A stretch of 64,000 nt of DNA from assembly GCF_000183745.1 (NCBI RefSeq), contig NC_014761.1:1488001-1552000 (forward strand). Reading direction: 5' to 3'. Below are positions 10,491-19,692 of the stretch, in pieces. This DNA comes from Oceanithermus profundus DSM 14977 (GTDB taxonomy: Bacteria > Deinococcota > Deinococci > Deinococcales > Marinithermaceae). The translations under genes were made by a program, and so were the position numbers. The notes under the pieces are model-generated. The model worked only from the letters and a program-made list of their open reading frames with translations, had not been told where the DNA came from and ran no database searches. Each line of letters begins with the position of its first letter. Within the stretch, counting starts at the first letter, position 1.

Positions 10491-10793
10491 CTAGAGCCTG
10501 CCGAGCAAGATGAACGCGATCACGAGACCGAAGATGACCAGGGTTTCCGGCAGCAGCAGGAAGATCAGCGCGGTACCGAACATCCCGGGCTTCTCGGCCA
10601 CGGCTCCGACGCCCGCCGCACCGATGCGGGCCTGCGCCACGCCGGTGCCGAGCGCGCCCAGGCCGACCGCGAGGCCGATACCCAGGCCGATCAGGCCCCT
10701 GCTGACGCCGCCGTCACCGCCGGCGGTGTTCTCCGCAGCCATCGCCAGAGCGCCCAGAACCATCATCCCCAGTGCAGTTAGAACTTTCTTCAT
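10491..10793 (-). CDS. atpK: V/A-type ATPase subunit K (proteolipid ring)
   Basis: 100 residues. A signal-like leader (MKKVLTALGMMVLGALAMA) precedes two transmembrane helices. The ion-carrying Glu83 is in LLPETLVIFGL. A cleavable leader followed by a two-helix subunit matches the Thermus proteolipid. The GTGGAGGT ribosome-binding site is 6 nt from the ATG. A 33-nt gap separates it from atpI, and the hairpin at 10444-10474 follows. Confidence 0.93.
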   Translation of the reverse strand: MKKVLTALGMMVLGALAMAAENTAGGDGGVSRGLIGLGIGLAVGLGALGTGVAQARIGAAGVGAVAEKPGMFGTALIFLLLPETLVIFGLVIAFILLGRL

Positions 10794-10826
10794 GATGTAA
10801 CCTCCACAACCCTTCTCTCTTGCTCC

Positions 10827-12803
10827 CTAAGATGCAGTGCCTGCATCGTTACGGACGGACTTGAACGGGCGGTACGGCCGCCCCGACTCCTCGTAGAAAC
10901 CGAACTTGGTGAAGAACTCGACCCAAACCAAACGGATGGGCTGCAGGATGTGCCCCATCATCGTCAGCGCCAGGATCGTGAGGTGCGTCAGCAGACCCAC
11001 GACCAGGCCGACCAGGACCCCGAGGATCCCCAGCTTTTCGGCCAGGGAGAAGCCCAGGTCGGTGGCCAGGTTGGCCATGATCGCCCCGGCCACGCCGACG
11101 GCGTAGATACGGATGTAGCTGAGGATGTGCCCGCCCTGGGTGGGCAGCTCGGCGATCATCAGGACCACCCGCGACATCACGATGCCCAGCAGGAAGACCG
11201 CGAAGCCGGCGTACATGACCAGGTTGTACCCGCCCCCGCTGGCTCCGGTGAGGAAGGTGTAGGCGAAGACGATCAGGCCCACGAGCCCGCCCAGGTAGCC
11301 CGTCGCCTCCCAGAAGTGCTTCATGTGGCCGTGGCGCAGGCTCAGCCAGGCGCGCACGCCCAGGCCGTGGAAGACCTGGAAGACCCCGAAGGCGATGGCG
11401 ATCAGGATCATCATCGTGGCCGTCGCCGCGGTGTCGGCCCTGGGAATGGCGATGGGAATCAGGCCCTCGTTGTGGCCCGGCACGTAGAAGACGCCCAGGT
11501 GTTCGAGGAAGTTGCCGAAGAACTCACCGTAGATGAAGCCCCAGACGACGGTCCAGAAGATCATGGCGTTGAGGACGAAGACCAGGTCCTTGACCACCGG
11601 GGGCTTCATGTGAATGCCGAAGAACTCGATGACGAGCGGCTTCTTCTGTTTGACCAACCCGGAGAGCAGCCGCGCGATCAGCATGAAGAGCAGGGCGTAG
11701 CCCAGGTCGCCCACGATCATCCCGAACCAGAAGGGGAAGAAGACGGCCACAACCCAGGTCGGGTCCCAGGTGCCGTACTTGGGGATGTTCAGGAACTCGA
11801 TGAGCATCTGGAAGGGCTTGACCATGGGGCCGTTCTCGAGGGTGACCGGAACCCGGTCGGCCTCGTGGTGCTCGTCGGCGGGTTCGAGGGTGTAGACGAC
11901 GTGCTCCTTGTGGGCCGCCAGCGCCTCTTCCACCTTGCCCTTGAGCCGCGCGGGGATCCAGCCGAAGAGCGCAAAGCCGAAGCGGCCGGCGGCGATGTCG
12001 AGCAGCGCGCGCAGGCGTGCGGCTTCGTCCATCGCCCGGGTCCAGAGGGAGCGCAGCGGGGCCTCCGCCTCCTTGCGCAGCCGGGTCAGCGCCGAGTGCA
12101 CGTTTTCGAGCTCCTCGGGCGCCAGCTTGGCGCGCTCGCGCATGCGCACCCGCGCCTCGCCGAGCGAGAGGCCGGCGAACGGACCGGTCAGGCGCAGCTC
12201 GCCGATGCCCTTGCGGGAAAGGGCGCCCCGCGCCGTCTCCAGGTCGCCCTGGAGGACGACCGCGAGCGCCGCGACCCGGCCGTCGAGCGGCTGGTGGGCG
12301 AGCACGTAGCGGTCTTCCAGCGCCTCGCCGAGGGCTTCGGCGGCCACTTCCAGCTCGGACTCCTTCTCGAGGAGGAAGGGCAGCACCGCCAGCCACCGGC
12401 TGGTGTCGAGGCCGTGGGCCATCTCCGCCAGCGTCTCGACCGGCTGCTGGTAGAGGTCGATGAGGTCGATCTCTTCACGCAGCTTCTCGGCTTCGCGCGT
12501 GAGCACGTCGGCGCGGTGGACCAGGGGCTCGAGCTCCGACTCGGCCGCGGCCAGCCCTCCCTCGAAGGGGCGGGTGGCCTCCGGCGCCGAGCCGAGCAGC
12601 GCGAGGGCGTGCTCCGCCCCCTGGACCACGCGCTGCCAGCGCTTGGCCGCGTCCTCTTCCTCGGGACTGTAGGCGTACTCCGGCAGCTCTTCGGTGCGGA
12701 GCGCGTCGATCTGCACCACCCCGATGCGCTGCAGCTCCCCGAGAAGCTCGTGCACCCGGCGCTTGGGGCCGGCGACGATCAGCTTCTCCATGGGTGCGAT
12801 CAC
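10827..12803 (-). CDS. atpI: V/A-type ATPase subunit I (membrane stator)
   Basis: 658 residues. The N-terminal half is a cytoplasmic coiled-coil arm; the C-terminal half has about eight membrane helices forming the half-channels beside the K ring. The start is GTG 12803 (MIAPMEKLIVAGPK), overlapping the stop of the preceding subunit G gene by 4 nt; ATG 12791 is also possible. The MIAPMEKL start resembles that of Thermus subunit I. Confidence 0.92.
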   Translation of the reverse strand: MIAPMEKLIVAGPKRRVHELLGELQRIGVVQIDALRTEELPEYAYSPEEEDAAKRWQRVVQGAEHALALLGSAPEATRPFEGGLAAAESELEPLVHRADVLTREAEKLREEIDLIDLYQQPVETLAEMAHGLDTSRWLAVLPFLLEKESELEVAAEALGEALEDRYVLAHQPLDGRVAALAVVLQGDLETARGALSRKGIGELRLTGPFAGLSLGEARVRMRERAKLAPEELENVHSALTRLRKEAEAPLRSLWTRAMDEAARLRALLDIAAGRFGFALFGWIPARLKGKVEEALAAHKEHVVYTLEPADEHHEADRVPVTLENGPMVKPFQMLIEFLNIPKYGTWDPTWVVAVFFPFWFGMIVGDLGYALLFMLIARLLSGLVKQKKPLVIEFFGIHMKPPVVKDLVFVLNAMIFWTVVWGFIYGEFFGNFLEHLGVFYVPGHNEGLIPIAIPRADTAATATMMILIAIAFGVFQVFHGLGVRAWLSLRHGHMKHFWEATGYLGGLVGLIVFAYTFLTGASGGGYNLVMYAGFAVFLLGIVMSRVVLMIAELPTQGGHILSYIRIYAVGVAGAIMANLATDLGFSLAEKLGILGVLVGLVVGLLTHLTILALTMMGHILQPIRLVWVEFFTKFGFYEESGRPYRPFKSVRNDAGTAS

Positions 12804-13114
12804 GGAAGGACCTCCTCGAGGACCGCTTCCACGGCCCCTTTGAGCTTGCCTTCCGCGGCCGCCTTGACCTTCTGGGCCTCCGCCTCGGCCTTGCGGCGGG
12901 CCTCCTCTTCGATCCGCCGCACCTCGGCTTCGATTTGTTCGCTGTATTCGGCGGCGAGCCGTTCGACTTCCTCTTCGGCCTGCCTGAGGATGCGTTCGGC
13001 TTCCGCCCGGGCTTCGGCCAGTTTGGCCTCTGCGGTCTTCTGCGCCTCCTCGAGTTTTTGCGCCAACTCGCGCTCCCGCTCGGCGAGACTCTTTACCAGT
13101 CCTAGGCCTTGCAT
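12800..13114 (-). CDS. V/A-type ATPase subunit G (peripheral stalk)
   Basis: 104 residues of almost continuous coiled coil, rich in Glu, Ala and Arg, matching the G subunit that pairs with E in the two peripheral stalks. It is the first gene of the nine-gene operon (G-I-K-E-C-F-A-B-D). The ribosome-binding site AAGGAGG lies just upstream of the ATG, about 60 nt downstream of the -10 box. Coiled coils are poor evidence alone; position in the operon makes the call secure. Confidence 0.88.
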   Translation of the reverse strand: MQGLGLVKSLAERERELAQKLEEAQKTAEAKLAEARAEAERILRQAEEEVERLAAEYSEQIEAEVRRIEEEARRKAEAEAQKVKAAAEGKLKGAVEAVLEEVLP

Positions 13115-13174
13115 ACCGCCTCCTTATACCCCGCGAAACACGGCTAAACTCGCGTCTGCGACGCGTCCCGGCGC

Positions 13175-13203
13175 ATAATACCCCAGGCCCCCTGAGGTGT
13201 CAA
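13175..13203 (-). promoter_or_regulatory. V/A-ATPase operon promoter
   Basis: On the minus strand TTGACA (plus 13198-13203), a 17-bp spacer, then TATTAT (plus 13175-13180). This is the best match to the sigma-70 consensus in the window and fits a highly expressed operon. The 5' leader would be roughly 55 nt, with a strong AAGGAGG site. Confidence 0.85.
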
Positions 13204-13263
13204 CGCGCGCCCGTCAGGGGGCGAACCAACGTCTACCATCATACGCGAAGCGCCCTGCGCGTG

Positions 13264-13269
13264 TATGCT
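13264..13269 (+). promoter_or_regulatory. -10 box of the rRNA methyltransferase gene
   Basis: TATGCT ends 7 nt before GTG 13277. The ATG at 13265 overlaps this box, so GTG 13277 is the better start. No clear -35 is seen. Confidence 0.5.
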
Positions 13270-13276
13270 CGATGCC

Positions 13277-14446
13277 GTGAAGGTCGTGCTCTCCCCCCGC
13301 GGCGCCGCCCGCGTCCTCGCCCGCCACCCCTGGGTCTGGCAGAGCGACGTGAAAAGCCTCCCCGAGACCCCCGGCATCCACCCCGTCTACGGGCCCCGGG
13401 GGCTGTTGGGCTGGGCCCTGACCAACCCCCGCTCGCTGATCCAGGTGCGCGTCTTCCACTTCGGACCCACGGACGACCCGCTCGCCGCCCTGTGGGCCAA
13501 CCTCGAGCGCGCCCTGGCCTTTCGCCGGGAAGCCTACGAAGCCGAGCCCGAGGGGGGCTTCCGCCTCGTGCACGCCGAAGGCGACCTGCTGCCCGGCCTG
13601 GTCGTGGACGGCTACGCCCGCCACCTCGTGGTGCAGGCGCACGCCGCCGCCTGGGAGCCGCTCCTCGGCGAGTTGACGCTGCGGCTCGAGGCGGCCCTGA
13701 AGCCCGCGGGCATCCTGGCCAAGCACGACGCGCCGCTGCGCGAGCGCGAGGGGCTGGAGCGCTACCTGCGCACCCTCGCCGGGCGCGTGCCCGAGGCCGT
13801 GGAGGTGCGCGAGGGGGCCGTGCGCTACCGCGTCCGCCTCCAGGGCGGGCAGAAGACCGGAGCCTTCCTGGACCAGCGCGACAACCGCCTGCGCCTCGAG
13901 GCCTACCTGGAGGGCCGCGGCTACGCGCGGGCCCTGGACGTCTTTGCCTACCAGGGGCTCTTCGCCCTGCACATGGCGCGCCACGTCGCCGAGGTGGAGG
14001 CGGTGGACAGCTCCGCCGCGGCGCTGGAGGCGGCCCGGGAAAACGCGGCCCTGAACGGGCTCGAAAACCTTCGCTTCACCGAGGCCAACGCCTTCGACCT
14101 GCTGCGCGAGCGCCAGCGCGCCGGGGAGCGCTACGACGTGGTCGTCCTCGACCCGCCCGCGTTCGCGGCCCGCAAAGCCGACCGCGAGCGCGCCCTGGCG
14201 GCGTACAAGGAAGTGAACCTGCGGGCGTTGAAGCTGCTCGCACCGGGCGGGCTGCTGGTCACGGCCTCCTGCAGCCACCACGTCTCCGAGGCCGACTTCT
14301 ACGCCATGCTCGCCTCGGCGGCCGCCGACGCCCACCGGATCGTGCGCGTCCGCGAGCAGCGCGGGCAGGGCTGGGACCACCCCGTCTTGCTCACCGTTCC
14401 CGAGACCCGGTACCTTAAGCTGGCCTTGATGGAGGTGCTCGAGTGA
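13277..14446 (+). CDS. Class I SAM-dependent 23S rRNA methyltransferase (RlmI/RlmO family)
   Basis: 389 residues from GTG 13277 ([19 protein letters not shown]). The N-terminal domain resembles the PUA RNA-binding domain of the RlmI/RlmO/YccW family. The C-terminal Rossmann domain shows [17 protein letters not shown] (SAM site), VVLDPPAFA (motif IV) and the motif VI cysteine in [10 protein letters not shown], all expected of an m5C rRNA methyltransferase. The first codons of the longer ATG-13265 version lie in the -10 box. It overlaps the next gene by 4 nt. Confidence 0.88.
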   Translation: MKVVLSPRGAARVLARHPWVWQSDVKSLPETPGIHPVYGPRGLLGWALTNPRSLIQVRVFHFGPTDDPLAALWANLERALAFRREAYEAEPEGGFRLVHAEGDLLPGLVVDGYARHLVVQAHAAAWEPLLGELTLRLEAALKPAGILAKHDAPLREREGLERYLRTLAGRVPEAVEVREGAVRYRVRLQGGQKTGAFLDQRDNRLRLEAYLEGRGYARALDVFAYQGLFALHMARHVAEVEAVDSSAAALEAARENAALNGLENLRFTEANAFDLLRERQRAGERYDVVVLDPPAFAARKADRERALAAYKEVNLRALKLLAPGGLLVTASCSHHVSEADFYAMLASAAADAHRIVRVREQRGQGWDHPVLLTVPETRYLKLALMEVLE

Positions 14447-14691
14447 ACGAACGCGAAGAGTCCCGGGCCGAGCCGCTGCCCGACGAGCTCCAGCGCAAGC
14501 TGGGCGAGCTGGGGGAGTACCTGGTCTGGCGCATCGGCACCAACGAGGCCGAGGACGTGCTGATCGTGCGTGTGGGCCTGGCCTCGAACACCCCGCGGTT
14601 CAACGAGCTCCCCACCCTGCGCAACGTCGGCGAACGCAAGATCGAGGAGCTGGTCAAGGAAGGCCGGGTCCGGGTGGAGTGGGTGGAGTAG
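14443..14691 (+). CDS. Small conserved protein, DUF3248-like
   Basis: 82 residues from a GTG that overlaps the methyltransferase stop (GTGA). The sequence has an acidic start, then [18 protein letters not shown] and a basic [19 protein letters not shown] tail. It resembles small Thermus-group proteins of the DUF3248 family (recalled from family knowledge, not searched). Function is unknown. Its tight coupling to an rRNA methyltransferase and to the next small gene suggests a shared operon rather than a shared pathway. Confidence 0.65.
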   Translation: MNEREESRAEPLPDELQRKLGELGEYLVWRIGTNEAEDVLIVRVGLASNTPRFNELPTLRNVGERKIEELVKEGRVRVEWVE

Positions 14692-14694
14692 GCG

Positions 14695-15159
14695 ATGGAG
14701 CTCGAGCGCGACGTCGCCTTCTGCCTCGCCGCCGCTGATCCCGCGGCCGCGCAGGCGCTGCTGGAGCGTCCGCAGGAGGCGTTGGGGCGGCTGGCGGTCT
14801 TTCGCGACCTCGAGCTCTCGGGCGACGAGCTGCGGGGCGCGCTCGTCGCCCCCTTTGCGCTGCTGGGCGAGGTGCGCTTCCCCTTCCGCGCGCGCTTCAC
14901 GACCCGCGGGGAGACGGCCGTGCTCGAACCCCTCGACCCCGGTGCGGACGATCTCGCCGCCGAGCTCTCGGGGCGCGCCCGGCGGGAGGGTTCGCAGGTC
15001 TGCTACCGCGCCCGGGTGCGGCTACGGGTGCGCCTTCCCGAAGGGGAAAAGTGGGGCGGCCGCGCGTTCAAGAAGATGGCCGAAGCGGCCTTCGCGCGAA
15101 CCCTCGAACGCACCCTCGCGGACGTAAACCGTGGCGCGCACGGCGGTTTGTTAGACTGA
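14695..15159 (+). CDS. Conserved protein, possibly DUF3809
   Basis: 154 residues, starting 3 nt after the previous stop. Alternating beta strands (RFPFRARFTTRGETAVLEP, CYRARVRLRVRLPEG) and a C-terminal helix (AFKKMAEAAFARTLERTLADV) suggest a small SRPBCC-like beta-alpha fold. A Deinococcus-Thermus-specific family (DUF3809) has this size and context, but the assignment is from memory. There are no catalytic motifs. Confidence 0.6.
   Translation: MELERDVAFCLAAADPAAAQALLERPQEALGRLAVFRDLELSGDELRGALVAPFALLGEVRFPFRARFTTRGETAVLEPLDPGADDLAAELSGRARREGSQVCYRARVRLRVRLPEGEKWGGRAFKKMAEAAFARTLERTLADVNRGAHGGLLD
15152..15157 (+). promoter_or_regulatory. Candidate -10 box for the metal-dependent hydrolase
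   Basis: TAGACT ends in the upstream stop codon region, about 40 nt before the start, leaving a leader with a strong AAAGGAGGG site. Confidence 0.4.
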
Positions 15160-15197
15160 GAAAAGCATAAGAAGCGCTCGGAAAGGAGGGCTTGCAC

Positions 15198-15869
15198 ATG
15201 GCCAAAGTCACGTTCCTGGGACATGCTGCGGTTCTGCTGGAGGGTCGGGAGACCACGCTGGTGATCGACCCCTTCCTCACCGGCAACCCCGTCGCCACCG
15301 TGGGGCCGGAGGCGCTGCAAGCGGACCTGGTCGTCCTTACGCACGCCCACGGCGACCACTGGGGCGACACCCTGGCCCTGGCCGGCAAGGGCGCGACCGT
15401 GGTATCGACCTACGAGATCGCCGTCTACGCCGAGAAGCACGGCGCCCAGGCCTTCGCCATGAACATCGGCGGACGCTACGCCTTCCCCGGCGGCTGGCTC
15501 AAGTTCTACCCCGCGTGGCACTCGAGCTCGTTCCCCGACGGCACCTACGGCGGCATGCCGATGGGCGTCGTCGTCGAGCTGGACGGCAAGAAGATCTACC
15601 ACGCCGGCGACACCGCGCTCTTCAGCGACATGCGGCTAATCGGCGAGGAAGGCCTCGACCTGGCCCTCCTGCCCATCGGCGACACCTTCACCATGGGCCC
15701 CGACGACGCCCTGACGGCGCTCGAGCTGCTGAAGCCCAAGAAGGTCGTCCCCATCCACTACAACACCTTCCCGGTGATCGAACAGGACGGCGAGGCCTTC
15801 GTCGCCCGCGCCCGGACGCTCGGCGTCGAGGGCGCGGCCCTGAAACCCGGAGAGGCGATCGAAGTCTAG
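15198..15869 (+). CDS. Metal-dependent hydrolase, UPF0173 type (metallo-beta-lactamase fold)
   Basis: 223 residues. The metal-binding motif THAHGDHWGD and a downstream His/Asp set (FYPAWHSSS, YHAGDTALF, PIHYNTFP) define the metallo-beta-lactamase-fold UPF0173 group, cytoplasmic hydrolases of unknown substrate. The start is ATG 15198, 9 nt after AAAGGAGGG; the in-frame codon 6 nt earlier is too close to the site. The kinase gene starts 3 nt after its stop. Confidence 0.88.
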   Translation: MAKVTFLGHAAVLLEGRETTLVIDPFLTGNPVATVGPEALQADLVVLTHAHGDHWGDTLALAGKGATVVSTYEIAVYAEKHGAQAFAMNIGGRYAFPGGWLKFYPAWHSSSFPDGTYGGMPMGVVVELDGKKIYHAGDTALFSDMRLIGEEGLDLALLPIGDTFTMGPDDALTALELLKPKKVVPIHYNTFPVIEQDGEAFVARARTLGVEGAALKPGEAIEV

Positions 15870-15872
15870 CCC

Positions 15873-16745
15873 ATGAGTCTGCGTAGCCTGCGCCGCGAGG
15901 ACTTCCGGCTCGAGCTGCTGCTCGGCCTCGGCAAGACGGCGCAGGTCTACCTGGCCCGCGCCCCCGACGGCACCGAGGTGGCGCTCAAGCTGCCCCGCAA
16001 GGAGGTGCGCGAGGACGAACGCCTGGCGCAGATGTTCGCCCAGGAGGTTCGGCTCTCGATGGGCCTCAAGCACCCCCACCTGCTGCGCGGGCTCGCGGGC
16101 AAGCCGTTCGGCGAGGGCGCCTTCGTGGCGCTCGAGTACATGCCCGACGGCACCCTCGACACCTTGCTGCGGCAGGGGCCGCTCGATCGGGAGCTGGCGC
16201 TGAACCTGCTGACGCAGCTGCTCGAAGCCCTGATCTACCTTCACGGTCGCGGCATCGTCCACCAGGACATCAAGCCCGCCAACGTCTTCATGAAGGGGGA
16301 GGTCGCCAAGCTCGGCGACTTCGGGGTCGCCCGCACCCAGGACAACCCCAACCCCTTCGAACGCGCCGGCAGCCCCTTCTACATGGCGCCCGAGATCTTC
16401 CAGGGGCACGCGGCGACCCCCGCCTCGGACGCCTACTCGTTGGGCGTCCTCGCCTACGAGCTGCTCACCGGCAAGCGCCCCTTCTACGGCGACAGCTACG
16501 AGGCGCTGATGGCCGCCCACCTCACCAAGGCCCCGCCGCGCCTGCCCGCCGAACTCGACCTGCACCCCAAGCTGGTCCAGCGCATCCGCGGGCTGCTGAC
16601 CAAGGACCCCGCCCGCCGCACCCACCTGGAAAGCCTCCGGCGCACCCTCGGGGGTTACTACACCGTCGAGGCGGCCCCCGAACGTCCGCAGAAGAACCCG
16701 CGCGGGTTCCGTTTTCTCGGTTGGTTGAGGAGGAAGAAGCGATGA
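15873..16745 (+). CDS. Eukaryote-like Ser/Thr protein kinase (HQD variant)
   Basis: 290 residues. It is a single kinase domain without a membrane anchor or sensor domain. Glycine loop LGLGKTAQVYLA, VAIK-type Lys39 (VALKL), catalytic loop HQDIKPAN at 130-137, DFG at 149-151 and MAPE are present. Arg of the usual HRD motif is Gln131, so it is a non-RD kinase and would not need activation-loop phosphorylation in the usual way. A basic tail (LGWLRRKKR) ends the protein. It overlaps the acyl-CoA synthetase start by 4 nt, hinting at a functional link. Confidence 0.88.
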   Translation: MSLRSLRREDFRLELLLGLGKTAQVYLARAPDGTEVALKLPRKEVREDERLAQMFAQEVRLSMGLKHPHLLRGLAGKPFGEGAFVALEYMPDGTLDTLLRQGPLDRELALNLLTQLLEALIYLHGRGIVHQDIKPANVFMKGEVAKLGDFGVARTQDNPNPFERAGSPFYMAPEIFQGHAATPASDAYSLGVLAYELLTGKRPFYGDSYEALMAAHLTKAPPRLPAELDLHPKLVQRIRGLLTKDPARRTHLESLRRTLGGYYTVEAAPERPQKNPRGFRFLGWLRRKKR

Positions 16746-18676
16746 AGCCCGTCTGGACCCCCAGCGAAGCCTACACCCGAGGCAGCCACCTCGAGCGCTT
16801 GATGCAGCGGCTCGAGCTGCCCGACTACGACGCCCTCTACGCCTTCAGCGTCGAACACCCCGACGCCTTCTGGAAGGCGACGCTCGAGCAGATAGGCCTC
16901 GAGTGGTTCGAACCCTACGAGGACTACGTCGACCTCAGCCGCGGGGTGATGTGGCCCGAGTGGTTCCCCGGCGGCAAGCTGAACCTGGCCCACAACGCCA
17001 CCACCCGCCACGCCACCGGCGAGCGGGCGCGCCAGCTGGCGCTGATCTGGGAAGGCGAGAACGGCGCGGTGGTGCGCCTCACCTACCGCGAGCTCGACCG
17101 CCAGGTGGCCCAGGCCGCCTCCGCCCTGCGCGAGCTGGGCGTGGGCCGCGGCGACCGGGTGGGCCTGTTCCTGCCCATGCTGCCCGAGACCGCGGTGGCC
17201 TTTCTGGCCGTCGCGCGCATCGGCGCGATCGCCATCCCTATCTTCTCGGGCTACGGCGCCGAGGCCACGGCCACCCGCCTGGCCGACGCCGGCGCCAAGC
17301 TGCTGGTGACCGCCGACGGCTTCTTGCGCCGCGGCCGGGTCGTGCCCATGAAGCCCGTGGCCGACGAGGCGCTCCAGCGCGCCCCCAGCGTCGAGAAGGT
17401 GCTGGTGGTGCGGCGGGTGGACGGCGGCTACGCCATGAAAGAAGGCCGCGACCTCTGGTGGGACGAGGCGGTGGCCCGCCAGCCGGGGGACGCCCCCACC
17501 GAGGCGATGGGGAGCATGGACCCCTTCATGCTCATCTACACCTCGGGCACCACCGGCCGGCCCAAGGGCACGGTCCACTACCACGCCGGCTTCCCCCTCA
17601 AGGCGGCGCAGGACATGGCCCACCTTTTCGACCTGCGCCCCGGCGAACTGATGTTCTGGTTCACCGACATGGGCTGGATGATGGGCCCCTGGGCCATCCT
17701 GGGCAGCCTCCTGCTCGGCTCCACCGTCTTCCTCTACGAGGGCGCGCCCGACTACCCCGGCCCCGACCGGCTGTGGCAGATGGTGGCGCGCCACGGCATC
17801 ACCCACCTGGGCATCTCCCCCACCCTGATCCGCGCCCTCATCCCCCACGGCGAGGAGCCGGTGAAGAAGCACGACCTCTCCTCGCTGCGCGTCCTCGGCT
17901 CCACCGGCGAGCCCTGGAACCCCGAGCCCTACCAGTGGTTCTTCCAAAACGTGGGCGGCGGGCGCTGCCCCATCGTCAACTACTCCGGCGGCACCGAGGT
18001 CTCCGGCGGCATCCTCGGCTGCACGGTCTACAAGCCCATCGCCGAGGCCTCGTTCAACACCCCCGCCCCCGGCATCAAGGCGGCGGTACTCAACGACGAA
18101 GGAGAACCGGTGGTCGGTCAGGTGGGCGAGCTGGCGGTGCTCGCGCCCTGGCCGGGGATGACCAAGGGCTTCTGGAACGACCCGGAGCGCTACGAGCGCA
18201 CCTACTGGAGCCGCTTCAAGGACGTCTGGGTCCACGGCGACTGGGCGTTGGTGGACGAGGAGGGCTACTGGTTCATCCTCGGCCGCAGCGACGACACCCT
18301 CAAGATCGCGGGCAAGCGCGTGGGTCCGGCGGAGCTCGAGTCGGCGGCGATCCGCCACCCGGCGGTCCAGGAGGCCGGCGCGGTGGGCGTGCCCCACGAG
18401 GTCAAGGGCGAGGTGCCGGTGCTCTTCGTGGTGCTGCGCCCCGAGTTCGAAGGCTCGGAAGCGCTGGCCGCCGAGATCGCCGAGAAGGTGGCCGAAGTGC
18501 TGGGCAAGCCCATGAGGCCGGCGGCGGTCCACTTCGTCAGCGACCTGCCCAAGACCCGCAACGCCAAGGTGATGCGCCGCCTCCTCAAAGCCGCCTACCT
18601 GGGCGAGAGCACCGGCGACACCTCGGCGCTCGTCAACCCCGAGGTGCTGGACGAGGTGCGCAAGCTGAAGAAGTGA
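16742..18676 (+). CDS. AMP-forming acyl/acetyl-CoA synthetase
   Basis: 644 residues. It adenylates a carboxylic acid and transfers it to CoA. The AMP-binding motif YTSGTTGRPKG starts at 266, and GRSDDTLKIAGKRVGPAELES marks the mobile C-terminal domain. The catalytic lysine is K609 in KTRNAKVMRRLLK, the same motif that is acetylated in acetyl-CoA synthetases. The N-terminus resembles the acetyl-CoA synthetase N-terminal domain. ATG 16742 overlaps the kinase stop and has an AGGAGG site. The acid substrate cannot be fixed from sequence; acetate or propionate are likeliest. Confidence 0.87.
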   Translation: MKPVWTPSEAYTRGSHLERLMQRLELPDYDALYAFSVEHPDAFWKATLEQIGLEWFEPYEDYVDLSRGVMWPEWFPGGKLNLAHNATTRHATGERARQLALIWEGENGAVVRLTYRELDRQVAQAASALRELGVGRGDRVGLFLPMLPETAVAFLAVARIGAIAIPIFSGYGAEATATRLADAGAKLLVTADGFLRRGRVVPMKPVADEALQRAPSVEKVLVVRRVDGGYAMKEGRDLWWDEAVARQPGDAPTEAMGSMDPFMLIYTSGTTGRPKGTVHYHAGFPLKAAQDMAHLFDLRPGELMFWFTDMGWMMGPWAILGSLLLGSTVFLYEGAPDYPGPDRLWQMVARHGITHLGISPTLIRALIPHGEEPVKKHDLSSLRVLGSTGEPWNPEPYQWFFQNVGGGRCPIVNYSGGTEVSGGILGCTVYKPIAEASFNTPAPGIKAAVLNDEGEPVVGQVGELAVLAPWPGMTKGFWNDPERYERTYWSRFKDVWVHGDWALVDEEGYWFILGRSDDTLKIAGKRVGPAELESAAIRHPAVQEAGAVGVPHEVKGEVPVLFVVLRPEFEGSEALAAEIAEKVAEVLGKPMRPAAVHFVSDLPKTRNAKVMRRLLKAAYLGESTGDTSALVNPEVLDEVRKLKK

Positions 18677-19167
18677 GCGTCCTCGCCCACGGCACGCCGC
18701 AAAAGAGCGGGGCCTACGTGCTCGAGCTGGCGATCGAGGCCCCGCTCGAGCTCGCCTTCGGCCGCTTCCAGGGCGGCCGGGTCTTCCGGCTGGCGCCCGG
18801 CCGGGTCTACTACGTGGGCTCGGCCCTTGCGGGGCGGCTGCCCAGCCGCCTGCTGCGCCACGCCACCCGCGCCGGCGGCCCGCCCCACCGGATGCGGGGC
18901 GAGCTGCTCGCGTACTTCCAGGCCCTGGGCTGGGCCGTGCGCCCCCCCGCGCGCAAGACGCTCCACTGGCACGCCGACCACCTGATGGAAAGCCCCGCGG
19001 AGCTTGCGGCGGTCTACCTCTTCTACGGCGGCACGCGGCGCGAGGCCTTTCTGGAAGACGCGCTGCGCGCCCTCGGGGCCGAGCCCCTGGCCCCCGGTCT
19101 GGGCGCGGGCGACCGCCCCGGCGGCAGCCACGTGCTCTGGAGCCCCGAACCTTTGAACGTATCGTGA
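18673..19167 (+). CDS. DUF123 (GIY-YIG-like) protein
   Basis: 164 residues from a GTG that overlaps the synthetase stop. The sequence GAYVLELAIEAPLELAFG, then FRLAPGRVYYVGSALAG, LLRHATRAGGPPHRMR and KTLHWHADHL matches the DUF123 domain, a circularly related GIY-YIG nuclease-like fold. In other genomes the domain is found alone or fused to endonuclease III. It may act in DNA repair; no direct evidence here. Confidence 0.75.
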   Translation: MSVLAHGTPQKSGAYVLELAIEAPLELAFGRFQGGRVFRLAPGRVYYVGSALAGRLPSRLLRHATRAGGPPHRMRGELLAYFQALGWAVRPPARKTLHWHADHLMESPAELAAVYLFYGGTRREAFLEDALRALGAEPLAPGLGAGDRPGGSHVLWSPEPLNVS

Positions 19168-19337
19168 AGCCCACCAACGTTTCTGGTGAAAGTCTACTCT
19201 CTTTGCAGTCAATCCATCACCGCTCCCCCGAGCCAATCGCCACAACCAGCGACCACGGCGAGACCCTGAATCACGCTCAGGGTAGTCCCAGGGATCGCCT
19301 TGCGCATCCAGGGCGACGGGTTTCGTTTGGTACCCGC

Positions 19338-19451
19338 GAGACCCCGGGTCGCGCGCCCTTCGGGCGCTTGCCCGGGGTGACGAAGAGATTGTGTGCGAAA
19401 AACAAAACCCCCGTTCCGTACGAGCGGGCCGCAAGCCCGCGGGATCCCGGA
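19338..19451. repeat. Dispersed repeat, copy 1
   Basis: About 114 bp. It begins GAGACCCCGG, contains a hairpin (GCGCCC/GGGCGC), then CCGGGGTGACGA, a TGCGAAAA segment, CGTTCCG and CGCAAG, and ends GATCCCGGA. The same order of blocks returns in copy 2, 246 bp downstream. Confidence 0.7.
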
Positions 19452-19583
19452 TCAAGTCCGGGACAGGCCCCGGATCATGTGAGGGACAGGTCCGGAATCT
19501 CACAGCGCGCGGCTGAGAAGACCTGGGGCCTTATTGGTTGCCGCTACCTGCCGCCATGGTGTTGTGCGTTTTTCAGCAGCAAC

Positions 19584-19692
19584 GAGACCCCGGATCTCGC
19601 TCCGCTCGTCCGGGGTGACGAGGAACGTAGAGGATGCGAAAACACACCCCGTCGTTCCGGACAAGCAGGTCGCAAGACCTGCGCGATCCGGA
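19584..19692. repeat. Dispersed repeat, copy 2
   Basis: About 109 bp with the same block order as copy 1: GAGACCCCGG, hairpin, CCGGGGTGACGA, TGCGAAAACA, CGTTCCGGACAAGC, GTCGCAAGAC, GATCCGGA. The hairpin and loop sequences differ, with compensating changes in the stems. Confidence 0.7.
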
